Below, one piece after another: positions 34,984 through 46,290 of a DNA stretch of 64,000 nt. The notes beneath the pieces were generated by a model. The model was given only the letters and a program-made list of their open reading frames with translations, made no database searches and was not told the DNA's origin. Location: positions 96,403,642 to 96,467,641 of the forward strand of contig CM049306.1 in assembly GCA_026874595.1 (NCBI GenBank), read 5' to 3'. The translations under genes were made by a program, and so were the position numbers. The stretch comes from Sipunculus nudus (taxonomy: Eukaryota; Annelida; Sipuncula; Golfingiida; Sipunculidae). Each line of letters begins with the position of its first letter. Position 1 is the first letter of the stretch.

Positions 34984-37094
34984 GATTGTACAAAAAGATA
35001 ATTGACCTAGATGCTGCAATGGTCGCTGCACTACTGACGACACATGCTCTGGTGCACAATGCAGCCACCGGTCACAACACCGTAGAAAAGGTCAAACGGC
35101 CAACTATTTCACCAGCTGGTACCAGTAAGGAGTGGAATGACTATGTCGGGGCAACCAAAGTCACAGGAAAAGCACGTGTCATACAACTTTTAGAATGTTG
35201 CGATTAGACCCTGCGCAGAGATTTGACCAGATCAGCAGGTGGATCCCTTGCCGATAAATCAGAACAAGACGTTCTAAATGCCATAAGAACCCTTGCAGTG
35301 AGAGAAGAGAACACAATGGTAGCACGTGTTATTCTTAACAATATGACACAAGATTGCGACGAGTGTGTTCGAGACTTTGTGGACAAGCAGGTGTGTGTAA
35401 ATTCATCATCAAGTGCCCCAACTGTGACCATGATGTTAACTACACTGATGCTATCTTGCGTGACGTGCTCACTCGTGGACTCAATGATCCCGAGATACAG
35501 TTGGACTTATTAGGTGACAAGAACCAAGACATGACACTTGAACAGGTCTTTCATTTCGTCGAGGCCAAAAAAGCTGGTAAACGCTCGGCGTCAAAATTGC
35601 TTGACACACAGGGAGCTGCAGCAGCTCATACCGCCGCTATAAAAACGCCTCACGCCTTGTGGATAAAAATGTCGGGAAACAGGAATCTTGCTCCTATTGC
35701 GGCAAGAGAGGGCATGGAATACGTCGCATGAATCATTTTGCGTCCGTGTGTAGAGGGAAGGGCCATCCCAACGTACCTGACGATAGACAATCGACAGATC
35801 ATGAAGGTGCCATCTTTGACTCCCTATGTGTAGCCACATGTTATGATTCAAACTTTGGCAAGAGAGTGTTTAACCTTGACCATCATCTGTACAACAAACT
35901 ATCAGATGCTTGGGTCAAACAACCCTCTCAACCGCAACCTTTCATCAATATCACAGTCAAAGCTGTTATTGACGACTACGAGAGCCTGGGATACAAGTCT
36001 ACGTTTAAGTTAAAGCCAAGGACTGCCTCCATCCCAGCCATGACTGACACTGGCTGCCACAGTTGTCTAGCCAGCATCAAGGCCATCCATCGACTTGGGC
36101 TCACAGAAAGAAATCTGATTCCTGTGACCATGAAAATGCATGCTGCCAACAACAGGGGCATCCGGATCCTTGGTGCCACAATCCTTCGATTCTCTGGGAC
36201 AGGCCCTAACGGCGATGTGCTTGAAACCCGACAAATTGTATATGTCACTGACAACTCAGACAAACTGTTCCTCAGTAGAGAAGCTTGTGCAGCCCTTGGT
36301 ATGATTACACAATACTTCCCTACGATTGGTGAAATCATAGGCGACACCATGGACTCAAAGAATCGTGTCTGTGGTGCAGCAGAACAGCCAGATAATGTCA
36401 GCCATTCTGACATGAAATGCCACTCTCCACCTCGTGAGCCACCACCCCCAATTCCCACTAAACTACCCTACTCATCCACTGTGGAAACCCGAGATCTTTG
36501 GAGGCAGTTTCTACTCGACAGATACAAGTCAAGCACATTCAACACTTGTGAGCACCAACCCCTCCCACTAATGGTTGGACCGCCAATACAACTCATGGTT
36601 GATCCCAGTGCCACGCCAGTTGCCCATCCCACACCGGTCCCAGTTCCACTGCACTGGCAAGATGAAGTGAAAGCTAGCCTAGATCAAGATGTTCGACTAG
36701 GCGTGATAGAACCTGTACCTATTGGTGAACCTGTGACATGGTGCCACAGGATGGTAGTATGTGCAAAGACATCACGTCGTACTGTTGACTTTCAAGCCTT
36801 GAACACACATGCACTTAGAGAAACTCACCACACCCAATCTCCATTCCACCAAGCACGTTCTGTCCCTCAAGGTACCAAAAAGACTGTATATGATGCTTGG
36901 GGTGGCTATCATAGTGTGCCTATCAGACGTGAAGACACACATCTCACAACATTCATCACGCCTTAGGGTCGATATAGATATCGCACAGCACCCAAAGGAT
37001 ACATTGCCTCCGGCGATGGCTACACACGCCGATTCGATGAAATAGTCTCTGACACACCGAATAAGACAAAGTGTGTCGATGATACCCTTCTCTT
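34984..37094 (+). pseudogene. Old Gypsy-type retrotransposon, left part (gag, protease, start of RT)
   Basis: Decayed gag spans about 34984-35731, with a TAG at 35205-35207 and frame changes near 35370-35660. A CCHC-like knuckle (CSYCGKRGHG) follows near 35689. The retropepsin motif is D-T-G-C, with the Asp at 36046. The RT N-terminus has a TAG at 36964-36966, where Gypsy elements of this kind normally have Trp (TPWGRY). The frame then continues to the catalytic V-D-D at 37075-37083 and stops at the insertion point 37094. The 5' LTR is not seen; the segment begins against a 233 bp direct repeat. The remaining half is at 58135-60967. Not functional. Confidence 0.85.
37091..37094. other. Target-site duplication, left copy (TCTT)
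   Basis: These four bases immediately before the outer LTR repeat at 58135-58138 immediately after the last LTR. Four-base duplications are usual for Gypsy-type integrases. Confidence 0.85.
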
Positions 37095-39742
37095 TGTAAG
37101 GAGTGGGGGGCTCCCAAAGGAAACCAAACACGTTTGCTGCTCTCTAGTATCTTTAATACTGTAGTTTAGTGTACATGACAGCTGGTCGAGAAGGAGGTTG
37201 CAAAAGGTGGTTGACACCTGTACAAATAAAAGGACAGATTTAGTCGGATGTCCATGAAACGCTATGCATAACATGCAACACAAATGCTGATAAAACAGCT
37301 ATAGGCATAATGAAAGCCTTTACGACTAAATATATAGTATCTCTGCGTTAAAACCATTAAACATACAAGAAAACAAATAATCATATACTGTACATAAATA
37401 CAATCACTCAGTGACATATGCTAGTCCGAGCCCTATATCCTTAGCTAAAGATATGATGCAGACACCATAATTGCTTCATGAACCGGTCAATAAGATCTCC
37501 AGATCTATATACCCACCGTGAACATACCGTGCGCCAGATTCGCAATAGCCTACAACCACAGCACCATGTACATGAATGTAACAATATGTAAGGCTAACAC
37601 TATTATCCTAAAGATGTAACCGAATAAGGTGTGATCAGCACCCAAATCTCTAGATAATATCGCAGATAAATCATGTTCGTTCCCGGTTGCAGCTAATACT
37701 ACAATCCATGTTCACTAAATATCTTCTCCGAATGTCCATCTAAACGGTGTTATCACATTAATCTATAGCGATTGGAACTTCAAGGACAAACATATAAAAT
37801 GTGAAACTCAGTAATCCTTGCGCTGGACACACACATAATGCACAGGATAAACATAACCTGATGAAACGTAGCACGACCTTCACACGGCATAAGAGAAATG
37901 TACAGATAAACATACAAAAGTATAGAAGAATCAAGGTCTCTGTCATGTGAGCATATAGCCGAGAGGTATGGTTGAATTATAAAAATACAATTATCAGTGA
38001 TAAATCTACTCATTATTTAACCGAATGACTTATAACACTAGAAGACAAATCCTGCCTAAACAAATACCATCAGTATCCCTTCAGTCATAAACCTAGCAGG
38101 TAATAGTTCAAGTCATATCAAGTGACCTTAGCAATGACAATAATAAGTGTTCACATACTTTCATAATGCAAAACATTATGGGAACATCCACATCCGAAAA
38201 TGCAGTAAACTTAGCCCAACGCAAACTGATTTGGTCAGCAGTACCTTCATATTATGCATAATGAAATACAAGTTATTCTCTCAATAATGGGCCAAGATAC
38301 CCTACTTACATACAACCAAAAAGTACTGGTATTGTCCGAATCAAGTAACAGCAGCAAATAAAACAGTTTTAGAAGCCAGCTCTGTCCTTAACAACTAATG
38401 CTCCCATAGCATACGCGGAATCATATCAGTATATCCACAAGATAATTTAAACCACTATGGTTGACTGGAAATGAAAACATCTCCATGAATATTGTTCAGT
38501 TTACATATACCAGCACAGCATGGCATTACTTTACTTAACCACTGGGCTTTTGCAATAATATTGCATCCTACTTTAACCCTCAAACTGATATTACATGGCA
38601 TGATATCCGTCAGCCCTCCAATAAACTAAGTCTCACCACTGCCACTAGGGGGGGCCACATGTCGGATGGATGACATGGGCAATATATACTCTGGTGAGCT
38701 CCTTGTCAATCAGTTATTTCCATCTCAGTATCTCCAAACTATTATACACAGTGAAACATCTTCACCCAGAAGCAGTATGATCATCTTCTGTCAACCAAGG
38801 AATCTGTTTACAGGGTAACTGTTCGATAGTGCCCTCCTGTCCCAGAATATTACCCCATATGGGACTTCCCACTCAATATGATTTAAAACCTGGGACTCAT
38901 CATCTACAGAGTATAAAATACCTATACATAATAATGCTATTCCAAATACAGCTCAGGACTGCCGTAAATAAACGGTAATATCCTCACATAACCCAAAAAC
39001 CTTAGTCCAAATACCAGGATATACCACAAAAGACATGCAAGCAAATCAAAATACATAATGCATATGAATATCATGCGCACAAGTCTCATAAGCAAATATC
39101 TCCACTAGACTGTAGTACTTCTTCAACATGGTGTAGTCAAAATGTAGAGATAACATGACGAACCTGCATTACTAACTCGTCCGCCAACACAATCGTTACA
39201 CTGGGTTACACTAATCATCATATAAGTGAACAAGGGGTCTCCAATAAAATATTCTACAACATCGGACTCGTATTTAACATTAAACATTTCCAGCGGGGAT
39301 GCTGGGCCTCAAGTACGTGTACACGCTGACGTAATCACGTGACAAGGGCCTCCATGACAGTTAGAATGTAGAGAGCTCCGGCCATTACTTTAATCGCCAA
39401 CTATACACAAAATACCTAATGACAACAAAAAAGACCCTTACCTACGGCTCAAACATCAAAGCCACTTCACTCCGGTAACCGTCATAAGACTCCCAGACAA
39501 CAAAAACGGCCCCAAAACTGGTCAAACTGTGAGAACTCAGCCCGCTGCCCCAACTGCGAAATACTGGCGGAACTAGTCTGACGAACAACCTCACCGCGCA
39601 TGCCCGGGGCAAAAGCGCTACTCAGATTAATCTACCAAATCGTCGCTAGAGGGCAGCACCTCTCGGTGTCCCTGAATCATTTAACTAAACTTTGACTAGT
39701 TTATCAACCGCTGACTCTAATATAGGTTGATACATGGTCACA
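37095..39742 (-). repeat. LTR 1 (3' LTR of the array), 2648 bp
   Basis: Plus-strand TGTAAGG...GGTCACA termini. It is the downstream LTR in element orientation, preceded by the polypurine tract at 39743-39757. Frames inside are short and lack family features. At 39513 it has C where LTR 3 has A. Confidence 0.92.
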
Positions 39743-39757
39743 CACGCCCCTCCTTTT
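39743..39757 (-). promoter_or_regulatory. Polypurine tract of internal unit 1
   Basis: On the minus strand AAAAGGAGGGGCGTG lies directly against the TGTGACC start of LTR 1, as required for plus-strand DNA priming. The same sequence sits against LTR 2 at 48939-48953. Confidence 0.8.
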
Positions 39758-39913
39758 GCAAACTACACACTCCAACCTAAGTAGAAAGAGGCTATTGTAA
39801 TACATGGTACTAAATCCTACCATAATAGTGTAAGAAAGCAGAGGAGTCTAACAACTTATACAAACACAGATATAGAATGTAGTGTTCACATGTAACAATA
39901 ACGGAGAGTACAA

Positions 39914-42900
39914 TCAAAATTTACCAATGTCAATTAGTGTCTCTCCACCAAGAAGGAAACCTTTTGCACAATCAACACCGTGGCATGCTTTGCTCGTCTG
40001 GGTTGAAACTGCGGACTTGGGTAGATGATATGGATTGGAATGGTAACCAGCCGTAGTCCTGTCGGTTCTGTGCACCGGCAAAGTCTCTGGTTGTGTCTCA
40101 CAGCACGGCCCATCAGGCGTAACATCTCCCTGGACCACTGGTTGAGGTTCTACGACTGGCTCTGACAAGTCCAATGGGTTAGGCTGGGGCGTTTCCCATT
40201 GAGGTGGCTCCTCGGCTAACAAGAAGCCTGGAAATTCATCGTCCACGTCCGGAGCTGGGTCATCCCCAACCTCCTGCTGTTCCTCTGGCCATTCTGGAAG
40301 TAATACTGGTTGCTCCTCCCGCGGTGTGGGGCAGAGCGTCAACTGTCGGCGATTCACCCACATGTTCTCACCCGACCCAACAGCTGGCTCAATCTGATAT
40401 ATGTCATCTTTCTTTCTTATCACTTTGTAGACCGTGGATCCGAAACTATCCTGGATCTTAACTCGGCCGGCCGGATACTGTCTCAGGTAAACTCTAGCAC
40501 CAACTGACAATGGCACCTCAGTGGCCTTCTTATCAAACTCTCGCTTTCGGTTTATCGCAGCGCGGTTCAACTTTTCCTGCACAAAGGCATACGATTCTTG
40601 GAGCTTCCTCTGATGGAGCTCAACCCAGTTGGTTGGAGTCATCTCCCTCTCTCCCTCTGGGTCCAGACAAATGCAAAGCCCCAAGTCAGATGGCAGCCTC
40701 GGATCTCGTCCGTAGAGCATATAGAATGGCGAATACCCCGTGGTGCTGTGCGGGGTCGCATTATAAGAAAACACTAGCTCTCCTAGGTATTCCGGCCACT
40801 TATTCTTTCGCTCGGGGGGAAGGGACCTCAGCAAATCATGCATGGTACGGTTGAAACGTTCGGTCTGTCCGTTCCCCATGGGATGGTACCTTGTAGTGTG
40901 TGACCGCTTCACACCGTACCACTCGCACAACTGGTGAACGATTTGGGCCTCAAACGAACGGCCCTGATCTGCGTGAATGCGACAGGGTGGACCAAACCGG
41001 TGAAACCATTCTCTTACTAGAACACGCGCAACTGTCGACGCCTTCTGGTCTCTGGTAGGCACCGCCACCACCCATTTGGTGAACACATCCGTAAGTACCA
41101 AAACATTCTCTCGTCCGTCTGTAGCCCTTTCTAACAGGGTGAAATCAATACACACAACTTCTAGAGGCCTACTGGCTGATATGGATCCCAAAGGTGGGCG
41201 CACTTTCTGAAGCTTGGCCAGCTTGCATCTGTCACAATTGTCGATATAACTCCGCACATCCGCTGCCATCCTTGGCCAATAATACTTTGATCTTAGCATT
41301 AACTCGGTGCGCTCTACTCCCTGGTGGCCATGTCTGTCGTGTAGACTTTTCAAAGCATCATCTCGCAGAGACTTTGGTAGCACAATTTGTCTCAGTTCTC
41401 CCAACAGTGGATCAATGACCTTTCGGTAGAGAACCCCCTTCATCTGGTTCATCCTCGGCCACTGACGAAACATCAACTGCTGTGCAGCAGTCTGGTATTT
41501 CCGAACACGTAAAGCGGGTTTCTCGCCCTTCTCCCAGTAATGTAAGAATTCCCCAATGTCTGGGTCGTCGGTTTGTAGTTTCCCAACTGCTTCAAGAGAC
41601 AATGTCGGCAAGCTAGTTGCACTATTATCGCAAGTGACTTGTAACTTTGCTGTAGGAGATACTTGTTTGTCCTGGAGTGCAGCATGTATGCCTGGTGGGA
41701 CTTCCGTAGTAACCGATACCTGACAGAGTGTCTGGTGAATCTCCTCAGTGTCCCATGGCCTTCTATCCTGACGCGACAATGCATCGGCATTGATGTTCGC
41801 TTTGCCAGAGCGGTACACCATATCAAAATCAAACACGGCAAGCATTGATGCCCATCGTTGCTCCGTGGCAGTGAGTTTTGCCTGTTTCATCAAATAAGTC
41901 AGCGGATTACTGTCCGTCAATACGGTGAACTTTCCATACTGGAGGTAATCTCTAAACTGATCACAAACGGCCCACTTCAACGCAACGAATTCCAAGCGCT
42001 TGGAGCTGTACTGGCTAGGGTTTCTCTCTGTACCCCTAAGGCCCCTACTGGCATATGCGATGACTTTTTTAGTGCCTCCCTGCTCCTGGCTTAAAACTGC
42101 TCCTAGACCCTGCATAGACGCATCCGTCTCCAAGATAAAAGGTAGTCCGAAGTCGGGGTAACCTAGGAGTGGAGTCTCAGTCAGTACCCTCCTTAACTGT
42201 TCAAACGCTGCCTGGTGTTCCGGTAGCCACAGACCTGAGAGGTCTACTCGCTTAGACTTGTGCGATTTCTGGTTTCGCATTGCAACGCCTGTCAATCTAT
42301 GCAAAGGAGCCGCGATCTTAGCAAACTGGGGCACAAAACGTCTGTAATACGACGCAAATCCCAAAAATCTACGTAACTCGCGCAGGTTCAGCGGTATTGG
42401 CCAGTCTGCCACAGCTCTGATCTTATCGGGGTCCGTAGAGATACCGTCGCCTGAGATCCGGTGCCCCAGGAATTTAACCTCTTTGCAAAAGAGTTCACAT
42501 TTCTCCGCCTTGAGTTTCAGTCCATGGGTTCTAAGTTTCCGGAGGACAACCTCGAGACGTTCCAAACTTTCACCGATTGTCTCTCCATAGACAATAATGT
42601 CATCCAGATACACTAACAGAATCATGAAGACATCTTCCCTGAAGACCTGTGACATAAGTCGTTGCCACGTAGCCGGACTATTGGCAAGACCGAAAGGCAT
42701 CCTGCTGTATTCAAAAAGGCCAAACGGCGTAGTAAAAGCCGTCTTTCTGCAATCTTCAGGAACCACCTCCACCTGGTGGTAGGCGGAAGCCAAGTCGAGA
42801 GTGGTAAAGTATTTTGCTCCCCGTAGAGCCTCTAGACTTTCCTGAATCCTTGGAAGAGGAAACACATCTCTTCGAATCTTTTTGTTTAATTTTCTGTAGT

Positions 42901-44998
42901 CGACACATAGTCTTATATCGCCAGACTTTTTCTGTACAACTACAATCGGTGAAGCATACTCCGAGCTGCTCTCCCGAATGACGCCTTGTTGGACCAAATC
43001 TTTCAAATGGTCTCGTACTTTGCTGATAAGCAGTGGGTGAATCCGCCGGTATGGTTCTTGAATCGGCACAGAGTCCTCTGTTTTGATAGGATGTTGAATG
43101 CTCTTAGTAACCGGTATTGGTTCCCCTTTCTTCAGGAAAACATCCTTGAACTCTAGCAACAACTGCTCCAACTTTGCTTTCTCAAGGGAAGTCCCCTCAA
43201 AATTACTTAAGTCGACTGAAGGTAGCTCAGTCCTTGCATCTCCCGCACCACCTCGCATAACGCACAAGCCATGCCCATCTTGTTCCACTTGTATATCCTC
43301 GAGCTCTTTCTGAACTAACTCAGCAGCGGAGACGAGTCCAACCCTCGTATTTGGCTTCAAAACCACGTCCTCGTGACTTGAGTTGACTACCTGAACCAAC
43401 AACTGTCCTCTAGGGTCTTCAACCCAGGTAGGAGCTAACATAACGCCTCCTTTTACTGGTTGTGTGAATGGCTCTACCAACAGGGATGCACTGGCTCTTG
43501 GAACCCTGACCTTAATAGCACTCACACTGCGTGCTGGAACACGGATCTCCGCAGTTTCACAAACTCTGGCAAACTTTCCCGAGATACTGGTCATCGCCCG
43601 GGGTGCCTCAGGTAACTGCTGCATTACAAGGTCTTTAAACTGTGGCACAAGGGAGAGGACATTTGTGCCCAATAAACCTGGCATCGCTTCGCGCTTTTCC
43701 TTTACTTCAGGGGTGTCCTTTGCTACTAGGATTCCAGCATCCTTAACTACCTGATCACAGACCTTCACATCAACCGTGAGCAATCCCAGGTAGGGAATAT
43801 CCAATCCGTTAGCAGCATGAAGGGTAAGCCACTCGTGGGTTTCAAGCAAATCATCCTGAGAGAAGTGTTGTTCGAAAAATGCCTCTGACATCGTTGACAC
43901 TTGCGAGCCCGTGTCAACTAAACATTTTATCTGGTGACCTCCAATCTCTGCAACCACAACTGGCCTGCCACCAACTGTTCGAGACACAAGTTCGCCCCCC
44001 ATGTGTTCATGTGCAACAGCGCCTGACGAGTCTGCAGTCGCACCAGCATTCCCTGTCTGCTGTGTCTGTGGCTCGGCTTTGCGTTTTGGACAATTTCTCC
44101 GTATATGTCCAGGCTCCTGACAATGAAAGCATACTAATTGACCCCGTCCTGAGGAAGCAACTCCGCTCCCTCGCTTTAGTCGCTCATTCTCCCGGGTGAG
44201 TTCTAACTGTTGCTTCTGACTCTCTCTTAACTCAGACCGGAGCCTGCCCAGGTCTCTACGCAGTTCCTTGACCTCCTTTGCTAGGGTACCGTCACCGCCA
44301 GTCTCATCCGACCCAGCCACTACATGGCGTGAAGTCGGCCTGCCATTTCCCTGTGACTCCTCTCCTTCAGCTATCGCAAAAGCCTCTGCACGGAGTTCCT
44401 TGAATGACATGTCTCTATTCAGGCGTACAAGTTTCTTTAGGTCACGGCGCAAGTTAGCGTCACGCACATTCTCCGCAAACCGTGTTTTCAGCATTCCATC
44501 TTTATCCGACACCCTGTTCTTATCCTTACTAATTACCCTTTCTATCAAGGTCATCAGAGCTAGTGAAAATTCACGCAGAGTCTCCTTGGGCTCTTGCCTC
44601 CGATGGTAAAAGACGTCAAGCAGCTGTTCCGCAGAGCGTTTTTCACCAAACGTGCTCTCCAACAGTTCAAATAGCTGCTCTGGTTCTGTAACCACTTCGC
44701 ACTTAACCTCCGCCTTAGCTTGTCCCTCGAGATGAGCTATAAGCAGGTCTACCGCCTCCTGCCCTTCCAGGCCCTGACTACGAAGAGCGCCCCTGGCCTC
44801 CAAAACCCAATCTGACAACCTAAGCGTGTCACCACTATAACATGAAAGCTTCCTTTGTGCGTAGACCACTCGTAGTGGAGCTGGCTGTGGTGCTTGAGGT
44901 GGTGTTGCTTCCCTGGCCGCTCCCTCAACTACACTGAGCCGCCCCTGTAAGCTAATTACTAGTTCGCGCAACTGATCCACCTCTTGCTGGTTCGCCAT
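39914..44998 (-). CDS. Gypsy Gag-Pol polyprotein, copy 1 (1694 aa, intact)
   Basis: A single uninterrupted frame. Gag occupies about residues 1-310 with a CX2CX4HX4C knuckle (Cys290, Cys293, His298, Cys303). The aspartic protease has D362-T-G-S. Reverse transcriptase has YLDD at 797-800, RNase H has Asp959, Glu1003 and Asp1029, and the integrase zinc-binding region has His1220, His1225, Cys1255 and Cys1258. The integrase DDE triad is Asp1285, Asp1344 and Glu1380 (35 residues between the last two). A GPY/F-like region lies near 1497-1560, and the tail is Pro/Glu-rich with no chromodomain. All catalytic residues are present. Gag and Pol share one frame without a stop or frameshift, so Gag excess would need proteolysis or another mechanism. 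There is no envelope gene. Confidence 0.96.
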   Translation of the reverse strand: MANQQEVDQLRELVISLQGRLSVVEGAAREATPPQAPQPAPLRVVYAQRKLSCYSGDTLRLSDWVLEARGALRSQGLEGQEAVDLLIAHLEGQAKAEVKCEVVTEPEQLFELLESTFGEKRSAEQLLDVFYHRRQEPKETLREFSLALMTLIERVISKDKNRVSDKDGMLKTRFAENVRDANLRRDLKKLVRLNRDMSFKELRAEAFAIAEGEESQGNGRPTSRHVVAGSDETGGDGTLAKEVKELRRDLGRLRSELRESQKQQLELTRENERLKRGSGVASSGRGQLVCFHCQEPGHIRRNCPKRKAEPQTQQTGNAGATADSSGAVAHEHMGGELVSRTVGGRPVVVAEIGGHQIKCLVDTGSQVSTMSEAFFEQHFSQDDLLETHEWLTLHAANGLDIPYLGLLTVDVKVCDQVVKDAGILVAKDTPEVKEKREAMPGLLGTNVLSLVPQFKDLVMQQLPEAPRAMTSISGKFARVCETAEIRVPARSVSAIKVRVPRASASLLVEPFTQPVKGGVMLAPTWVEDPRGQLLVQVVNSSHEDVVLKPNTRVGLVSAAELVQKELEDIQVEQDGHGLCVMRGGAGDARTELPSVDLSNFEGTSLEKAKLEQLLLEFKDVFLKKGEPIPVTKSIQHPIKTEDSVPIQEPYRRIHPLLISKVRDHLKDLVQQGVIRESSSEYASPIVVVQKKSGDIRLCVDYRKLNKKIRRDVFPLPRIQESLEALRGAKYFTTLDLASAYHQVEVVPEDCRKTAFTTPFGLFEYSRMPFGLANSPATWQRLMSQVFREDVFMILLVYLDDIIVYGETIGESLERLEVVLRKLRTHGLKLKAEKCELFCKEVKFLGHRISGDGISTDPDKIRAVADWPIPLNLRELRRFLGFASYYRRFVPQFAKIAAPLHRLTGVAMRNQKSHKSKRVDLSGLWLPEHQAAFEQLRRVLTETPLLGYPDFGLPFILETDASMQGLGAVLSQEQGGTKKVIAYASRGLRGTERNPSQYSSKRLEFVALKWAVCDQFRDYLQYGKFTVLTDSNPLTYLMKQAKLTATEQRWASMLAVFDFDMVYRSGKANINADALSRQDRRPWDTEEIHQTLCQVSVTTEVPPGIHAALQDKQVSPTAKLQVTCDNSATSLPTLSLEAVGKLQTDDPDIGEFLHYWEKGEKPALRVRKYQTAAQQLMFRQWPRMNQMKGVLYRKVIDPLLGELRQIVLPKSLRDDALKSLHDRHGHQGVERTELMLRSKYYWPRMAADVRSYIDNCDRCKLAKLQKVRPPLGSISASRPLEVVCIDFTLLERATDGRENVLVLTDVFTKWVVAVPTRDQKASTVARVLVREWFHRFGPPCRIHADQGRSFEAQIVHQLCEWYGVKRSHTTRYHPMGNGQTERFNRTMHDLLRSLPPERKNKWPEYLGELVFSYNATPHSTTGYSPFYMLYGRDPRLPSDLGLCICLDPEGEREMTPTNWVELHQRKLQESYAFVQEKLNRAAINRKREFDKKATEVPLSVGARVYLRQYPAGRVKIQDSFGSTVYKVIRKKDDIYQIEPAVGSGENMWVNRRQLTLCPTPREEQPVLLPEWPEEQQEVGDDPAPDVDDEFPGFLLAEEPPQWETPQPNPLDLSEPVVEPQPVVQGDVTPDGPCCETQPETLPVHRTDRTTAGYHSNPYHLPKSAVSTQTSKACHGVDCAKGFLLGGETLIDIGKF

Positions 44999-46269
44999 AT
45001 CTCAACCCAAACGAAGCAACAGCAAAACCACAGACCGAACGGTGTCGATCTAACCACAGTACTGGACAGACCGTAATAGGACCACACTCGGACCAACTAA
45101 CCACTAGACCTCACAGATCTAAACAAGCAGAACCAGTGTCTGCTAAAATAAGGCTTTATCAACTACAATGGCGTCAACACCATGTAACGAGCTAAGTGCT
45201 GCCATTTATATTACTCACTCCTATCACACCAAAGTGATACTCATGTAGACATACGAATATCAATATATAGACAATGGAGGCTGTGTGACATCGAAACTTA
45301 CCTGTATTCCTCCACCGGAACACAATGACTGCTTACATGGTAGTGAAACATGATATTTATGTGTATATAACAAACGGACTATATGGTCACCCTAGCTGTG
45401 ACCTCACTGACCAAAGGGGTAACCGTGTGAAATACTCACGAATACATGCAAGTAACTCGACCTGGCCAGTGAACACCAGATTACGCAAAAATCATTAATA
45501 CTTCGTATACAAGGCCCTCCGTCGACAGCAACTAAGAGTGCCGCAACACGTTATAACACGTATATCTATAACAATGTCCAAACCGTATCTCAAACAAAAC
45601 CCTACCCAGAATACCCAGGATGGTTCACACATAGATACAGTCAAGGCAATACCTGTTCATTGGAAACCGGCTCTAAGACACAATACTCAAGCTGTTATCA
45701 CAGGCTGAAACATAACAAACATTACCCGCACCTATGATGAACATCAAACTGCACATATTAGTAAACATTTCAAGGCCATGATGCAACATCAAGTATGAAC
45801 AAGCACAAAGTCCATAGTCCAGCAACCGCCACTGTTCCGTAGAAAATACCTGAAGAACCAGTCCTTTGCCGCACAGTGGGCGAACAGTAGAGCAATCCCA
45901 GTCTATCGGCTAACGTCAATGGGCACTGCGGTAACTTCCGCACAAAAACAATCCCTCAAACCATTTCTGTTGCCTCAGCTAGGCCTTTGAACACTGCCGC
46001 AACATCAACGCAGGATCACATATCACAGGATCACACATCACAGGATCACACATCTGGAACACGATTCCAGACAAATTCCGGTAGCTTATGGCAGTCTCCT
46101 CGTCCAGTGCCACAACTGGACACGACTTGGTTTGTTGACCTCTAATCCCATCAATCAGTATGGCTCCACCTGCCAACCACCTTTCTGTCATCAATCAATA
46201 ATCCGTTCCACTGTCACAGTGGCAAACCAAACCTCACAGCAAGCACACCTGTCCGTCGTCACAGCAGCA
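44999..46269 (-). other. Leader region of internal unit 1
   Basis: A non-coding leader of about 1.27 kb lies between the primer-binding site and the Gag start. It carries a 70-codon upstream frame (45979-46191) and three 15 bp tandem units (aggatcacacatcac type) at 46012-46055. These features recur 9196 bases to the right. Confidence 0.75.
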
Positions 46270-46288
46270 AATCCCACCGCTGCCACCA
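46270..46288 (-). promoter_or_regulatory. Primer-binding site, internal unit 1 (leucine tRNA)
   Basis: The plus strand reads aatcccaccgctgccacca, the 3' end of animal tRNA-Leu (AAG/UAG type) plus CCA, from memory of that tRNA. The complement on the element strand lies 2 bases after the end of LTR 2, the position of a minus-strand primer site. Confidence 0.85.
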
Positions 46289-46290
46289 GA

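Noticed and set aside
34574-35043. Two nearly identical minus-strand frames ending NGK
   Set aside because: They arise from the 233 bp direct repeat and have no recognised homology or splice context.
37758-38013. Two short minus-strand frames inside the LTR, repeated in all three LTRs
   Set aside because: Conserved only because the LTRs are recent copies; no protein family features.
40204-44609. Plus-strand open frames of 60-114 codons inside the Gag-Pol region, and their copies at 49400-53805
   Set aside because: Antisense shadows of a strong minus-strand coding frame, with no domain features.
46270-46288. Possible tRNA-Leu gene
   Set aside because: Only the last 19 bases of a tRNA are present, next to an LTR end; it is a primer-binding site.
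39743-46290. Envelope gene that would make the element an errantivirus-like retrovirus
   Set aside because: Only 170 bases separate the Gag-Pol stop from the polypurine tract, and no separate membrane-protein frame exists.
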